From: Galbibacter sp038433465
GTDB lineage: Bacteria > Bacteroidota > Bacteroidia > Flavobacteriales > Flavobacteriaceae
Direction of reading: 5' to 3'
Length of the DNA: 64,000 nt
Assembly (NCBI RefSeq): GCF_038433465.1
Contig: NZ_JAESVF010000011.1
Coordinates: 1 to 64,000, forward strand
A model generated the notes under the pieces. It searched no databases. It had not been told where the DNA came from and worked only from the letters and a program-made list of their open reading frames with translations. Positions within the stretch are counted from its first letter, which is position 1, and each line of letters begins with the position of its first letter. Below are positions 34,854-42,816 of the stretch, one piece after another. The position numbers and the translations under genes were made by a program.

Positions 34854-36194
34854 ATGAAAAATCATTATTTCAACTTTAAAACTTTAGCTTTCGTTTTTAG
34901 TGTACTGTCATTGGCAGTTAGCTGTAGCGATGACGATTCAAGCGATTTAATCGAAGAAGGTAACCAAGAAGAAAGTAGATGGATTACCATAGCAGCTGCA
35001 AAAATGGGAGACAACCCAGGAGACGGAAACGGAGGAACTCTAATTTATTCAGTGAGTAGTGAAGATGCAAAAGATCCTGATAAAGTAATAGCACCTTTTG
35101 ATAACGGATTTATCGTGCCTTCCAACAGAACAGCTCGATTGCAATCTTCAGAAGACGGAAACACTATTTTCAATATTAGCTATGCTGGTGATACTGGAGG
35201 AAACTATACTAAATACACAGTTAATGGCGGACAAAATTTCGAGAAAACAGGTTCTGAGGTGAATATTTCTCCATACGTAGGAACAGCTCCAAGATGGATA
35301 AAACTTTTCGACGGAGATCAAACTGGAGCAGCAGTGTATGTTTCAACAGAACATGAGTTTGATGAAAATGAGAAATATACACGTACAAATGCTACAATTG
35401 GAGTTTTAACATTAGACTTGGTGAATTCTTCAATTAAAAAATTCGAAGAGCATGACGTAGCTCTTTCTGCTGAAGAGGAAGCAAATGGATATTATATTTC
35501 CAGAATTGATATGCCTGTATTAAATGCAGCTGGAAATAAACTATACATTGGTGCCCGTTTGAGTAAAGTTGATCCTGCAACTGCAGAGAGTGAGCGTGAT
35601 TACGAAATTTTAGGTTCAAAAACTATTGTTTTAGATTATCCTTCATTATTAAATCCAACCGTAATTAGCTCTACCGTTGGATACGGAAACACAAACGGAT
35701 ATCGTAGTATTAATGCTTTTTTAGCTGAAGATGGGAGCGTATATCAAGCAAATCAATCAGATCCAAACGGTTCGCATATTTTAAAAATTAACGCTAACAA
35801 TGAATATGATAATTCATACGTATTTAATTTAGATGATGCTCTTGGAGTTGAAGATTCATATATTTTAGCATGGAGATATGTTGACAACGGTAAAGCTGTA
35901 ATTGCTTATCGTCATGCAGGTTCTGCTGAAGGAGTTGCTGGAGCTCAAGGATTTTTTGCTTTAGCTGATTTGAAAACAAGAACTGCTCAACGTATAGATG
36001 CTATTCCTTACAATCAAGACTTTTACTTATTCCAATACCAAGGATTTGCAGTAGATGGTTCTGAAGTATATGTAACAGAAGCACCTGTTGGACAAAACGG
36101 TAATATTTATGTAATCGATACTGAAACAGGAGAAGTTACAAAAGGAGCTCAACTTGAAAACACTCAAGGGAGTCATTTTATTGGTACTTTCTAA
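34854..36194 (+). CDS. DUF4374 surface lipoprotein (XusB-like)
   Basis: The 446-residue protein has a lipoprotein signal (FVFSVLSLAVSC, Cys at about 24) followed by an acidic linker (DDDSSDLIEEGNQEE), a common feature of surface-exported Bacteroidota lipoproteins. The rest is a run of beta-propeller-like repeats (for example IGVLTLDLVNSSIKKFEEHD, YISRIDMPVLNAAGNKLYIG, VYQANQSDPNGSHILKIN, IYVIDTETGEVTKGAQLEN). This pattern is that of DUF4374. From memory, Bacteroides XusB is of this type and captures ferric enterobactin. It is co-transcribed with the TonB receptor and closed by a strong terminator. A ligand cannot be named. Confidence 0.85.
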   Translation: MKNHYFNFKTLAFVFSVLSLAVSCSDDDSSDLIEEGNQEESRWITIAAAKMGDNPGDGNGGTLIYSVSSEDAKDPDKVIAPFDNGFIVPSNRTARLQSSEDGNTIFNISYAGDTGGNYTKYTVNGGQNFEKTGSEVNISPYVGTAPRWIKLFDGDQTGAAVYVSTEHEFDENEKYTRTNATIGVLTLDLVNSSIKKFEEHDVALSAEEEANGYYISRIDMPVLNAAGNKLYIGARLSKVDPATAESERDYEILGSKTIVLDYPSLLNPTVISSTVGYGNTNGYRSINAFLAEDGSVYQANQSDPNGSHILKINANNEYDNSYVFNLDDALGVEDSYILAWRYVDNGKAVIAYRHAGSAEGVAGAQGFFALADLKTRTAQRIDAIPYNQDFYLFQYQGFAVDGSEVYVTEAPVGQNGNIYVIDTETGEVTKGAQLENTQGSHFIGTF

Positions 36195-36218
36195 TTGAGA
36201 AATTTAGTTTGTTTACTT

Positions 36219-36254
36219 AAAAAGCCTGCTAGAATATTACTAGCAGGCTTTTTT
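36219..36254. terminator. bidirectional terminator after the DUF4374 gene
   Basis: AAAAGCCTGCTAG pairs perfectly with CTAGCAGGCTTTT around a 7-nt loop, between two convergent genes. Confidence 0.85.
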
Positions 36255-36276
36255 ATATAAACTTTTTAATTGAATG

Positions 36277-37008
36277 TTACCCTCGCGAAACATCTCCAGA
36301 ACCAGAAACTTTACTGTCTTCTTTTGTTGGGTTTCCGTAGTATTCCACATCTCCAGAACCAGAAACTCTAACTTTTAGTTCGCCATCGCAATGTACATCT
36401 ACATCTCCAGAACCAGAAATTCCAACTTCAACATTTACTGCTTTTAATTGTTTTGCTGAAATATCTCCAGAGCCAGATAAGGAACAATCAAAATTAGTAG
36501 TTGAACCTCTAAGAACAACATCTCCAGAGCCCGCTAAGTGACTTTTAATGTTGTTTGCTTCGATGTCTAACGTTAGGTCTCCAGAGCCCGCTAAACTGCT
36601 CTTAAAATCTTCTGCTTTAATTGTGCTTTTGGTAATAACATCACCCGAACCAGCCAATGAAACAGCATCGATACTTTCAAAAGGAACAGTAATCAAAATG
36701 GTATTGTTTCGACTCGGATTTAAAGAATAGCCTTTTTCAGTTTTAATTTGTAACGAACCTTGTTTTACTTCTGTTTCAATATGTGGAATCAAATTTTCTT
36801 CCGCAGTAATTGTTATTTTTCCTTCGGTACCTGCAACAAGTTCAACATCAAAAGAGCCTGCAACACCTATTGCATCATAATCGTCGGTGTTTCTTTCGAC
36901 TGTTGTAACATTTCCGTTTCCTTTAATTTGGTTGTTGCTCCCAAACCATTGCGCATTAACTGTAACACTGCTAGCTATTAAAATGCTTGCTAAAAGTAAT
37001 TTTTTCAT
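36277..37008 (-). CDS. DUF2807 head-GIN-domain exported protein with GSGDV repeats
   Basis: The 243-residue protein has a signal peptide (LLLASILIASSVTVNA, then QW) and a DUF2807/'head GIN' body. Short beta-strands end in a recurring G-S-G-D motif: LAGSGDV (about 117), LAGSGDL, LAGSGDV, LSGSGDI, ISGSGDV, VSGSGDV and VSGSGDV near the C-terminus, seven in all at ~20-residue spacing. The pattern implies a beta-solenoid with Asp/Gly turns. The family is believed to act in the cell envelope, often next to DUF4097 proteins and sigma/anti-sigma pairs, as here. No precise function is known to me. Confidence 0.9.
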   Translation of the reverse strand: MKKLLLASILIASSVTVNAQWFGSNNQIKGNGNVTTVERNTDDYDAIGVAGSFDVELVAGTEGKITITAEENLIPHIETEVKQGSLQIKTEKGYSLNPSRNNTILITVPFESIDAVSLAGSGDVITKSTIKAEDFKSSLAGSGDLTLDIEANNIKSHLAGSGDVVLRGSTTNFDCSLSGSGDISAKQLKAVNVEVGISGSGDVDVHCDGELKVRVSGSGDVEYYGNPTKEDSKVSGSGDVSRG

Positions 37009-37057
37009 TGTTTTTATATTTTAGTTGTGTTTGATTCTTGTTTTTATTTTAGATGAA

Positions 37058-37165
37058 ATGATTGTCTGTAGTCCATCATAATTCACTGTCACCTCGAGCG
37101 GAGTCGAGAGGTTATTGGCTTAACATCTTTAAATAGGTCTCGACTCCGCTCGACCTGACAGTATG
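37058..37165 (-). repeat. dispersed repeat family 1, copy B
   Basis: This copy runs opposite to copies A and F. It has the core arms CTGTCACCTCGAGCGGAGTC and GGTCTCGACTCCGCTCGACC around a TTGGCTTAACATCTTTAAAT spacer, plus part of one outer arm (ATGATTGTC). Confidence 0.75.
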
Positions 37166-37221
37166 ATTTTTTTAATCGTTTTAATTTTTCAATCTTTTCA
37201 ATCCTTCAATCCTATAGCCCA

Positions 37222-37271
37222 GACCTCTCGACTCCACCTGTCTACCGACAAAGGCAGGCTCGAGGTGACAG
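37222..37271 (+). repeat. dispersed repeat family 1, variant copy C
   Basis: GACCTCTCGACTCC leads into CCTGTCTACCGACAAAGGCAGG (read as CCTGTCTACCG then ACAAAGGCAGG) and closes with CTCGAGGTGACAG. The inserted sequence between the arms defines a second variant also present at 51909 and 54716. T/CAAT-rich low-complexity sequence flanks it on both sides. Confidence 0.7.
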
Positions 37272-37326
37272 AGTTTAATCTTTCAATTTTTCAACCCTTC
37301 AATTTTTTAATCTTTCAATTACTATC

Positions 37327-38397
37327 CTATTTCTTTATAAAACTCACGCCACCGTAGTCGGAAGTGATAGAAATTCTGTTTTTACCTTTATTTCCGTAGT
37401 GACCTTCGTAATATTTTTCGGTAGATTTTTCTCTCTTGATGGTGTATTCAAAATCGGTGTCGCCACTCATACTTGCGTAATCGAGTTCCATTTTAAAATC
37501 GAAATGATACGCGCTGTTGTATCCAATTTTGATGCCTGTATAATCACTATCGATGGATACATTTCCAGCATCAGATGCTAACTCGTCAATACGGATGGAA
37601 CCATAATCTGCATCAATTGAAACATTCCCGTGAATGGTACCTAGGCGAGTTGTTAGGTAATCGCCACTTCCTTGAACGTTATTTGCATTATTGACTTTAA
37701 AACTTCCGTAGTCGCAAGTGTATTCAACGTTTTTAGCAGTGTTTATTTCGGAGTTGGTATAATCAGCAGTGACAAAAATATTTCCTACTTTTTCAATTTC
37801 AAAAGAAGAATAATCAGCATTAATTTTACCACTTTTCATGTACTCGATAGTCGATTTTGAAGTGTAATCAAAGTCTAAAATATTGTTGTCGGCATTCAAT
37901 CTTCCGAGTTCTAAACGTCCGTAGTCACAACTAATATTTGCAACGCCGTTAATTTCGTCTAGATAAATTCCGCCATAATCGTTATCCAAGTCGAGTGTGT
38001 TACCAATTGGGACTTTAACCGTATAGTTTATCTCCATACTCACATTGTTGTTACTCCATCCCCAACCGCTTTTCGAAAAAATAGTTTTGGCACTAACCAT
38101 GGCGCTTGAGTTCTGAAATTCAACATTAATTTCGTCAAGCTTTTTTTGTGCTTTTTCTTCGCTATTACTGTTGGTTCGAATGTGTACTTCGATAACTGTT
38201 TTGTTTTCGTTCCAAGAGGTGATGTGGAAATTTCCGTAGCTATTATTTAGTTTTAGCAGTGCATTTGCCGAAACATTAAACTCTTTCTTTATTTTTTTCT
38301 CTTTGGTGTATTTTCCATTCCATCCTGGCCCCGAAGCCAAGCTTATCATCGGAATTAAAAACAACAACAGTGTAAGTCTATATAATTTGATGTTCAT
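37327..38397 (-). CDS. DUF4097-family exported beta-helix protein
   Basis: The 356-residue protein starts with a signal peptide (LYRLTLLLFLIPMISLAS). It continues as a DUF4097-type (putative adhesin) beta-solenoid in which NDYGGIYL, CDYGRLEL, ADYSSFEI, CDYGSFKV, ADYGSIRI, SDYTGIKI and SDYGGVSF mark successive turns. It overlaps the anti-sigma-like gene by 20 bp and belongs to the sigma/anti-sigma operon, so it may be an envelope sensor or an output of that regulator. 'Adhesin' is only a family label. Its function is unknown; the operon order sigma, anti-sigma, DUF4097, DUF2807 recurs in Flavobacteriia as far as I recall. Confidence 0.88.
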   Translation of the reverse strand: MNIKLYRLTLLLFLIPMISLASGPGWNGKYTKEKKIKKEFNVSANALLKLNNSYGNFHITSWNENKTVIEVHIRTNSNSEEKAQKKLDEINVEFQNSSAMVSAKTIFSKSGWGWSNNNVSMEINYTVKVPIGNTLDLDNDYGGIYLDEINGVANISCDYGRLELGRLNADNNILDFDYTSKSTIEYMKSGKINADYSSFEIEKVGNIFVTADYTNSEINTAKNVEYTCDYGSFKVNNANNVQGSGDYLTTRLGTIHGNVSIDADYGSIRIDELASDAGNVSIDSDYTGIKIGYNSAYHFDFKMELDYASMSGDTDFEYTIKREKSTEKYYEGHYGNKGKNRISITSDYGGVSFIKK

Positions 38398-38938
38398 TTT
38401 GTATATTTTTGAGTTGCTTTATTTCTTCAATTTGTTCGAGCACATCTTGTAATAAATTGATGCGCGTTTGGTAATTAATAATCATGGCATGCAATATTTG
38501 TTTGCTATTGCCTTCGTTTGCTAAATCTTCTTCTAATTTTTTATGGTCTTTTTCTAATTTTTTTATTTGTAGCATAGCATCAGCAATAATCTCTTTGGTT
38601 TCTGGCGTTGCTTCTGCTTCAATCTTTTCAATTTCTTCATTTATAAGCGTTGCAAAATAGTATTCGGTTTTTTCAATTTCGGTAGGTTCTTGTGCAATTT
38701 GCTGAGTGTTTTCAGTTTTAAAAACAGAAATCCCAACGCCTAGTAAAACCACCACTGCGGAAGCTACCGATAGCCATTTCCACGGAAAAGGTTTAGACTT
38801 CTTCGCGATAGAAACTACCTTGTCTTTGGTTTGTAATTTTTCTAAAAAACGAGCTTGATGCCCTTCGGAAGGTTGTTCAACATCCCAAGTGTCTTTTAAA
38901 TTTTCAAACAAGTTGTCTATGTGCTCATTCTGCTTCAT
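38378..38938 (-). CDS. putative anti-sigma factor, single-TM
   Basis: The 186-residue protein has a cytoplasmic N-terminus (about 1-50: ENLKDTWDVEQPSEGHQARFLEKL), one membrane segment (WLSVASAVVVLLGVGISVF, about 51-69) and a charged helical/coiled-coil periplasmic part (IEKIEAEATPETKEIIADAM, KKLEKDHKKLEEDLANEG). The gene starts 14 bp inside the 3' end of the ECF sigma gene and overlaps the DUF4097 gene. This layout is typical of an anti-sigma factor coupled to its sigma. The zinc-binding HxxxCxxC motif of ZAS-type anti-sigmas is absent, so the mechanism may differ. Function is inferred from position and topology. Confidence 0.8.
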   Translation of the reverse strand: MKQNEHIDNLFENLKDTWDVEQPSEGHQARFLEKLQTKDKVVSIAKKSKPFPWKWLSVASAVVVLLGVGISVFKTENTQQIAQEPTEIEKTEYYFATLINEEIEKIEAEATPETKEIIADAMLQIKKLEKDHKKLEEDLANEGNSKQILHAMIINYQTRINLLQDVLEQIEEIKQLKNIQNEHQII

Positions 38939-39497
38939 ACATTTCGGCTTGTAATTTTTTTCTTAAACTTTCTTTAGCTCTAGAAATGGTTGTTCTGCAA
39001 TTGGCATAACTCAATTGCATAATACTTCCAACTTCTTCATAATCGTATCCTTCAATTAAATGAAGGGTTAAAGCAATTCTGTAATTATCTTTTAGCGTAT
39101 TCATGGTTTGCAACACTTTTTGAGCCTTCATATTGGTCCACTCACAATTCGCCTCTGTATCATTTTCATTATTGTCTTCAACCCTATACAGTACATCATC
39201 GAGTGCAACATTGTTTGTTTTTTGTTGTTTTCTGTAATGATGAATGCTGTTGTTAATTACAATACGTTTTAACCAAGCACCAAAACTTACTTCGCCTTTA
39301 AACGTATGCAGTTTTGTAAACGCGTTTAAAAAAGACTCTTGCATAATGTCTTCGGCTTCGTAACTGTCTTTTACAATTCTAAATGCAGTGTTGTACATGG
39401 CTTTAAAATACCTGTTGTACAAGGTGAGTTGCGCATTTTGGTCGCCTTGACTGCATAAAGCAAGTAATTGGTTAATATGTATTTCTTGTTGGCTCAA
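38925..39497 (-). CDS. ECF-type RNA polymerase sigma factor (TTG start)
   Basis: The 190-residue sigma factor has region 2 (NRYFKAMYNTAFRIVKDSYE, AEDIMQESFLNAFTKLHTF) and region 4 (YRIALTLHLIEGYDYEEVGS, then YANCRTTISRAKESLRKKL), with the helix-turn-helix. The frame has no ATG near the conserved start; TTG at 39497 gives a normal N-terminus (…QQEIHINQLLALCSQGDQ). A GGAGGG ribosome-binding site lies ~12 nt upstream, inside the palindrome CTCCTCGAGGAG (39512-39523). It heads an operon with an anti-sigma-like gene and two envelope-protein genes, suggesting an envelope-stress circuit. Confidence 0.92.
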   Translation of the reverse strand: MSQQEIHINQLLALCSQGDQNAQLTLYNRYFKAMYNTAFRIVKDSYEAEDIMQESFLNAFTKLHTFKGEVSFGAWLKRIVINNSIHHYRKQQKTNNVALDDVLYRVEDNNENDTEANCEWTNMKAQKVLQTMNTLKDNYRIALTLHLIEGYDYEEVGSIMQLSYANCRTTISRAKESLRKKLQAEMYEAE

Positions 39498-39671
39498 AAA
39501 GTTTTTATTCCCTCCTCGAGGAGTTTACATTATAAAGATACCATTCCTTGGAGATTGTTACAGTTACAAGAAAATATTTTTTAAAATGAAGTGTTTTTTT
39601 GTTGAAGTTTAATAGTTTTAGTGTAGTTGAATAATTGTTAAATTACTGATTTTTAATTTATTGAAATTTCA

Positions 39672-39846
39672 TTTTTGTCTTGACACAAAAACGAAACAAA
39701 AAAGTCAAGACTGATTAAAAAAACATAAGAAAATCTACGGAACAATCCTCCACAGATAAAATGAACTCGCTTTGCTCAAACAGCATTTTATCTTTTCTCC
39801 TACGCCGCTTCCTTGATTTTCAATATTTTTTAAATAGGTCGCTTTA
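39672..39846 (+). repeat. structured dispersed repeat family 2, copy 1
   Basis: This ~175-bp element is highly similar to the reverse complement of 50369-50539. Two inverted repeats are conserved: TCTTGAC...GTCAAGA near the left end, and GATAAAATG (39755-39763) with CATTTTATC (39784-39792). In copy 2 the second stem reads GATAAAAAG...CTTTTTATC, a compensatory pair change. The right end is TTTAAATAGGTCG. Confidence 0.75.
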
Positions 39847-39945
39847 GTTATTAATCGTAATCCATAATTTTAATTTATTCTGAAAATCAATTGTTTATAT
39901 GTTTTATTTTTTACTGAAGGAACTTCGTTTTTTTATATAAAATGA

Positions 39946-39984
39946 AAAATCCTGATTGAAGTTGAAGCTTTCAATCAGGATTTT
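39946..39984 (-). terminator. intrinsic terminator downstream of ugd
   Basis: AAAATCCTGATTGAA (39946-39960) pairs perfectly with TTCAATCAGGATTTT (39970-39984). On the minus strand the stem runs into U's. Confidence 0.75.
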
Positions 39985-40000
39985 AAATTGATATTTATAT

Positions 40001-40035
40001 GTTATTCGGAAGGAAATTCTTCCGTATTGAATAAC
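40001..40035 (-). other. hairpin directly after the ugd stop codon
   Basis: GTTATTC-GGAAG with CTTCC-(GTATT)-GAATAAC forms an interrupted stem ending at the base before the stop codon. It is the first of two 3' structures for ugd. Confidence 0.5.
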
Positions 40036-41439
40036 TTATTTATTGGTTTCTCCAATTCGGTAATATTTAAACCCGATGTTGTTTAAGGTTTCCTTGTCTA
40101 AAAGTCTTCTTCCGTCGAAAATAAAAGCTGGTTTTAGCATATTTTCAAAAATGATTTCCCAATTGTATGTTTTAAACTCATCCCATTCGGTAAGTACAGC
40201 AATGGCATGTGCGTCTTTAGAGGCTTCAATAGGGTCGTTAACAACTGTTACGAGCTTTCTGTTTTCAGCTTCCGAACGTGTGTTGAGGTAATCCAAATCG
40301 GCATAAACTCTTTCAGCAGAAACTTTTGGGTCGTAAATTACAATTTCGGCTTGTTCTTCTAGCAAAGCATCGGCAACATAAATGGCGGCCGACTCTCGAG
40401 TGTCGTTCGTGTCTTTTTTAAATGCCCATCCGTAGAAAACTATTTTTTTACCAGAAACCGTGTTGTATAACGTACTGATGATGTTATTGGCAAAACGCAT
40501 TTTTTGGTAATCGTTCATGATAATTACCTGTTCCCAATAATTGGCAACTTCGTGTAAGCCATAACTTTTGGCAATGTACACAAGGTTTAGAATATCTTTT
40601 TGGAAACAAGAGCCTCCAAATCCAACCGATGCGTTTAAGAATTTAGCGCCAATACGACTGTCCAACCCTATAGCTTTTGAAACTTCTTGAACGTTGGCAT
40701 CTGTTTTTTCGCAAAGTGCAGAAATCGAGTTGATAGACGAAATACGTTGCGCTAAGAAAGCGTTTGCTACTAGTTTTGAAAGTTCCGACGACCAGATGTT
40801 GGTTTTTAAAATATTTTCCTTCGGAAGCCAATGTTCGTAAATAGCGCTTAATGCATCTTTGGCAGTTTCGCCTTCCGGTGTTTCGGCACCTCCAATTAAA
40901 ACTCTGTCGGCGTATAACAAGTCGTTAATGGCAGTTCCTTCAGCTAAAAATTCAGGATTAGAAAGAATTTCAAAATTAACGTCGTTCCCCGTATTGTCTA
41001 ATATATTTTTAATGGCCTGCGCCGTTCTTACAGGTAAAGTTGACTTTTCAACAACAATTTTATCGGTTTTGGCAACTTTAGCAATATTGCGTGCACAAAG
41101 CTCGATAAACTTTAAATCGGCTGCTTGTCCTTTTCCTTTTCCGTAGGTTTTGGTAGGCGTATTTACCGAGATAAATATCATTTCGGCTTCATCAATAGCT
41201 TTGTCAACTTCCGTAGAAAAGAATAAATTTTTATTTCGTGTTTGTGCTACTATTTCTTTGAGTCCAGGTTCGTAAACAGGTAAATTATCGAGATTTTCGT
41301 CGTTCCAAGCTTTAATTCTTTCAGCATTAATATCGACAACTGTAACTTGAATTTCTGGACATTTGTACGCAATAACCGACATTGTTGGTCCGCCAACATA
41401 GCCAGCACCGATACAACAAATTTTATTTATTTTCTTCAC
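40036..41439 (-). CDS. ugd: UDP-glucose 6-dehydrogenase
   Basis: Ugd oxidises UDP-glucose to UDP-glucuronate with NAD+, supplying precursors for capsule, exopolysaccharide or LPS. The 467-residue protein has the NAD motif ICCIGAGYVGGPTM, then the FISVNTPT block, EKSTLPVRTA, SNPEFLAEGTAI, the catalytic Cys in SVGFGGSCFQKDILNL and the C-terminal UDP-binding domain (YGWAFKKDTNDTRES, FDGRRLL). Its length and GAGYVGGPT start resemble the longer, animal-like UGDH class rather than the ~390-residue enterobacterial type. It stands alone, with its own -7 box upstream and hairpins behind. Confidence 0.95.
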   Translation of the reverse strand: MKKINKICCIGAGYVGGPTMSVIAYKCPEIQVTVVDINAERIKAWNDENLDNLPVYEPGLKEIVAQTRNKNLFFSTEVDKAIDEAEMIFISVNTPTKTYGKGKGQAADLKFIELCARNIAKVAKTDKIVVEKSTLPVRTAQAIKNILDNTGNDVNFEILSNPEFLAEGTAINDLLYADRVLIGGAETPEGETAKDALSAIYEHWLPKENILKTNIWSSELSKLVANAFLAQRISSINSISALCEKTDANVQEVSKAIGLDSRIGAKFLNASVGFGGSCFQKDILNLVYIAKSYGLHEVANYWEQVIIMNDYQKMRFANNIISTLYNTVSGKKIVFYGWAFKKDTNDTRESAAIYVADALLEEQAEIVIYDPKVSAERVYADLDYLNTRSEAENRKLVTVVNDPIEASKDAHAIAVLTEWDEFKTYNWEIIFENMLKPAFIFDGRRLLDKETLNNIGFKYYRIGETNK

Positions 41440-41741
41440 AAATATGGTTTTGAAAGTAAATTTAATAGAAAAATAAGGAGTTGTGGAGGTAAGTCCTACA
41501 CAATTCTGTTATGCAAATATATAAGCTTCTCGCAAACTCTTTTCATATAAATAGGTTAAAATGTTGTAAGCGGCGGAGAACAGCTATTTGTTTTAGGTTA
41601 CTTCAATTCTTCCAAAACATTAATTCATTGTAAACACTTTTATGCAATTTAAACAAAAGGTTAAATGCAATTGTTTTGAGTTTTTTTGACTACGTGTAGT
41701 ATTCGTTTTTGGGTATTTAAGATTGAAAGCACTCATTAAGC
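41440..41741. other. ugd-fecR divergent intergenic region
   Basis: The 302 bp contain the ugd promoter at 41514-41521. I see no clear TAnnTTTG box for fecR, which may instead use an ECF-type promoter. No gene or repeat was found. Confidence 0.5.
41514..41521 (-). promoter_or_regulatory. -7 box of ugd
   Basis: On the minus strand this reads TATATTTG, a perfect TAnnTTTG, giving a leader of ~70 nt before the ATG at 41439. Confidence 0.5.
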
Positions 41742-42686
41742 ATGAAAGAAAACGAATTTAAAGAGCTATTAAAAAAATACGAAAAAGGACAGACTACTGC
41801 TGAAGAAAATGCCTTGCTCGAAAAGTTTGAAACGCATTTTTTAAATAAGCATAGCGCAACAACTTTTATTTCTGAATTACATAAAAAGCAAGTTGAAGAT
41901 AACATATATAAAACAGTAAAGCGCAACCTAGGCAGTTCTACCACCAATTGGTACAAAATAGTAGCTTCATTAATAGTTTTAGTAGGGGTTGGGGTTTCCG
42001 CTTGGTTTGCAATAAACCCTATTGAAAATGTACAATACAATACCATTACAACTGCCGAAAACGAACTTAAAACGATTGTTTTAAATGACAGTAGTGTTAT
42101 TACGTTAAACGAAAATAGTCGGTTAAAATTCCCAACTAAGTTTGCTGAAAATCAAAGAGAAGTTTCTTTAGATGGGGAAGCGTATTTTAAAATTTCAAAA
42201 GACAAAAACCGTCCATTTATTGTAACAGCAAATGAGGTAAGAACAAAAGTTTTAGGAACCGAGTTTAATATAAAAATGCAAACGGAAGCTGTTTCGGTAG
42301 CTTTAGTGGAAGGTTCGGTGGATGTTTGCGGACTAGCAACTTCAAAGATTTTAAAACCGAACGAGAAAATCAACTTTAATTTAAAAGAAAAAAAGGTAAA
42401 TACCGAAACTTTTAAAGTGAAAGAGGAATTGCTATGGATGAAAAACAAATTTGTGTTTAGCAATACTTCGATGTTGGAAGTAAAACAGCTTTTAGAGCAA
42501 AAATTTGGTGTAACTATACAATTTGAAAATCCTGAAATAAATACAATTAAAGTTAGCGGAACATTTACCAACCAAAGTGTTTCTGCAATATTGGTTTCAA
42601 TCACCAAAGCAACCGATTTGAGTTTTAAAAAACTTTCTGAAAATCAAATACTAATCTATAAACCTAAGAAAATACACAATCCATGA
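41742..42686 (+). CDS. FecR-family anti-sigma factor / transmembrane regulator
   Basis: The 314-residue protein has a cytoplasmic N-terminus (FKELLKKYEKGQTTAEENAL), one membrane segment (WYKIVASLIVLVGVGVSAWF, about 67-86), a FecR domain (TIVLNDSSVITLNENSRLKF, VSLDGEAYFKI, TKVLGTEFNIK, ALVEGSV) and a C-terminal DUF4974/STN-contact domain (VKQLLEQKFGVTIQFENPEI). It relays occupancy of a TonB transducer to an ECF sigma factor. The next gene encodes a SusC with an STN domain, its likely partner. Unusually, no sigma gene precedes it; an ECF sigma gene lies 7 kb downstream after the phosphoesterase. Confidence 0.93.
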   Translation: MKENEFKELLKKYEKGQTTAEENALLEKFETHFLNKHSATTFISELHKKQVEDNIYKTVKRNLGSSTTNWYKIVASLIVLVGVGVSAWFAINPIENVQYNTITTAENELKTIVLNDSSVITLNENSRLKFPTKFAENQREVSLDGEAYFKISKDKNRPFIVTANEVRTKVLGTEFNIKMQTEAVSVALVEGSVDVCGLATSKILKPNEKINFNLKEKKVNTETFKVKEELLWMKNKFVFSNTSMLEVKQLLEQKFGVTIQFENPEINTIKVSGTFTNQSVSAILVSITKATDLSFKKLSENQILIYKPKKIHNP

Positions 42687-42816
42687 AAACATGATTCAAA
42701 AAAAAAAAAGGAAGTGCGCCAACACTCCCTCTAACCGTTAAATCAATACTAATCTAAAATGTATCAGTCAAACACAAATCAAATTCTATTGTAATTGATA
42801 AAACCGCAATAAAAAT

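Larger units (their letters stand above)
39498..40035. other. intergenic region between the ECF operon and ugd
   Basis: The 538 bp hold the sigma-gene leader, a copy of structured repeat family 2 (39672-39846), and two hairpins downstream of ugd. I see no protein-coding gene. Confidence 0.6.

Noticed and set aside
42790..42803. TGTAATTGATAAAA before the second susC resembles the LacI-type operator
   Set aside because: It lacks the symmetric core and the second half-site, and the locus already has FecR/sigma-type control.
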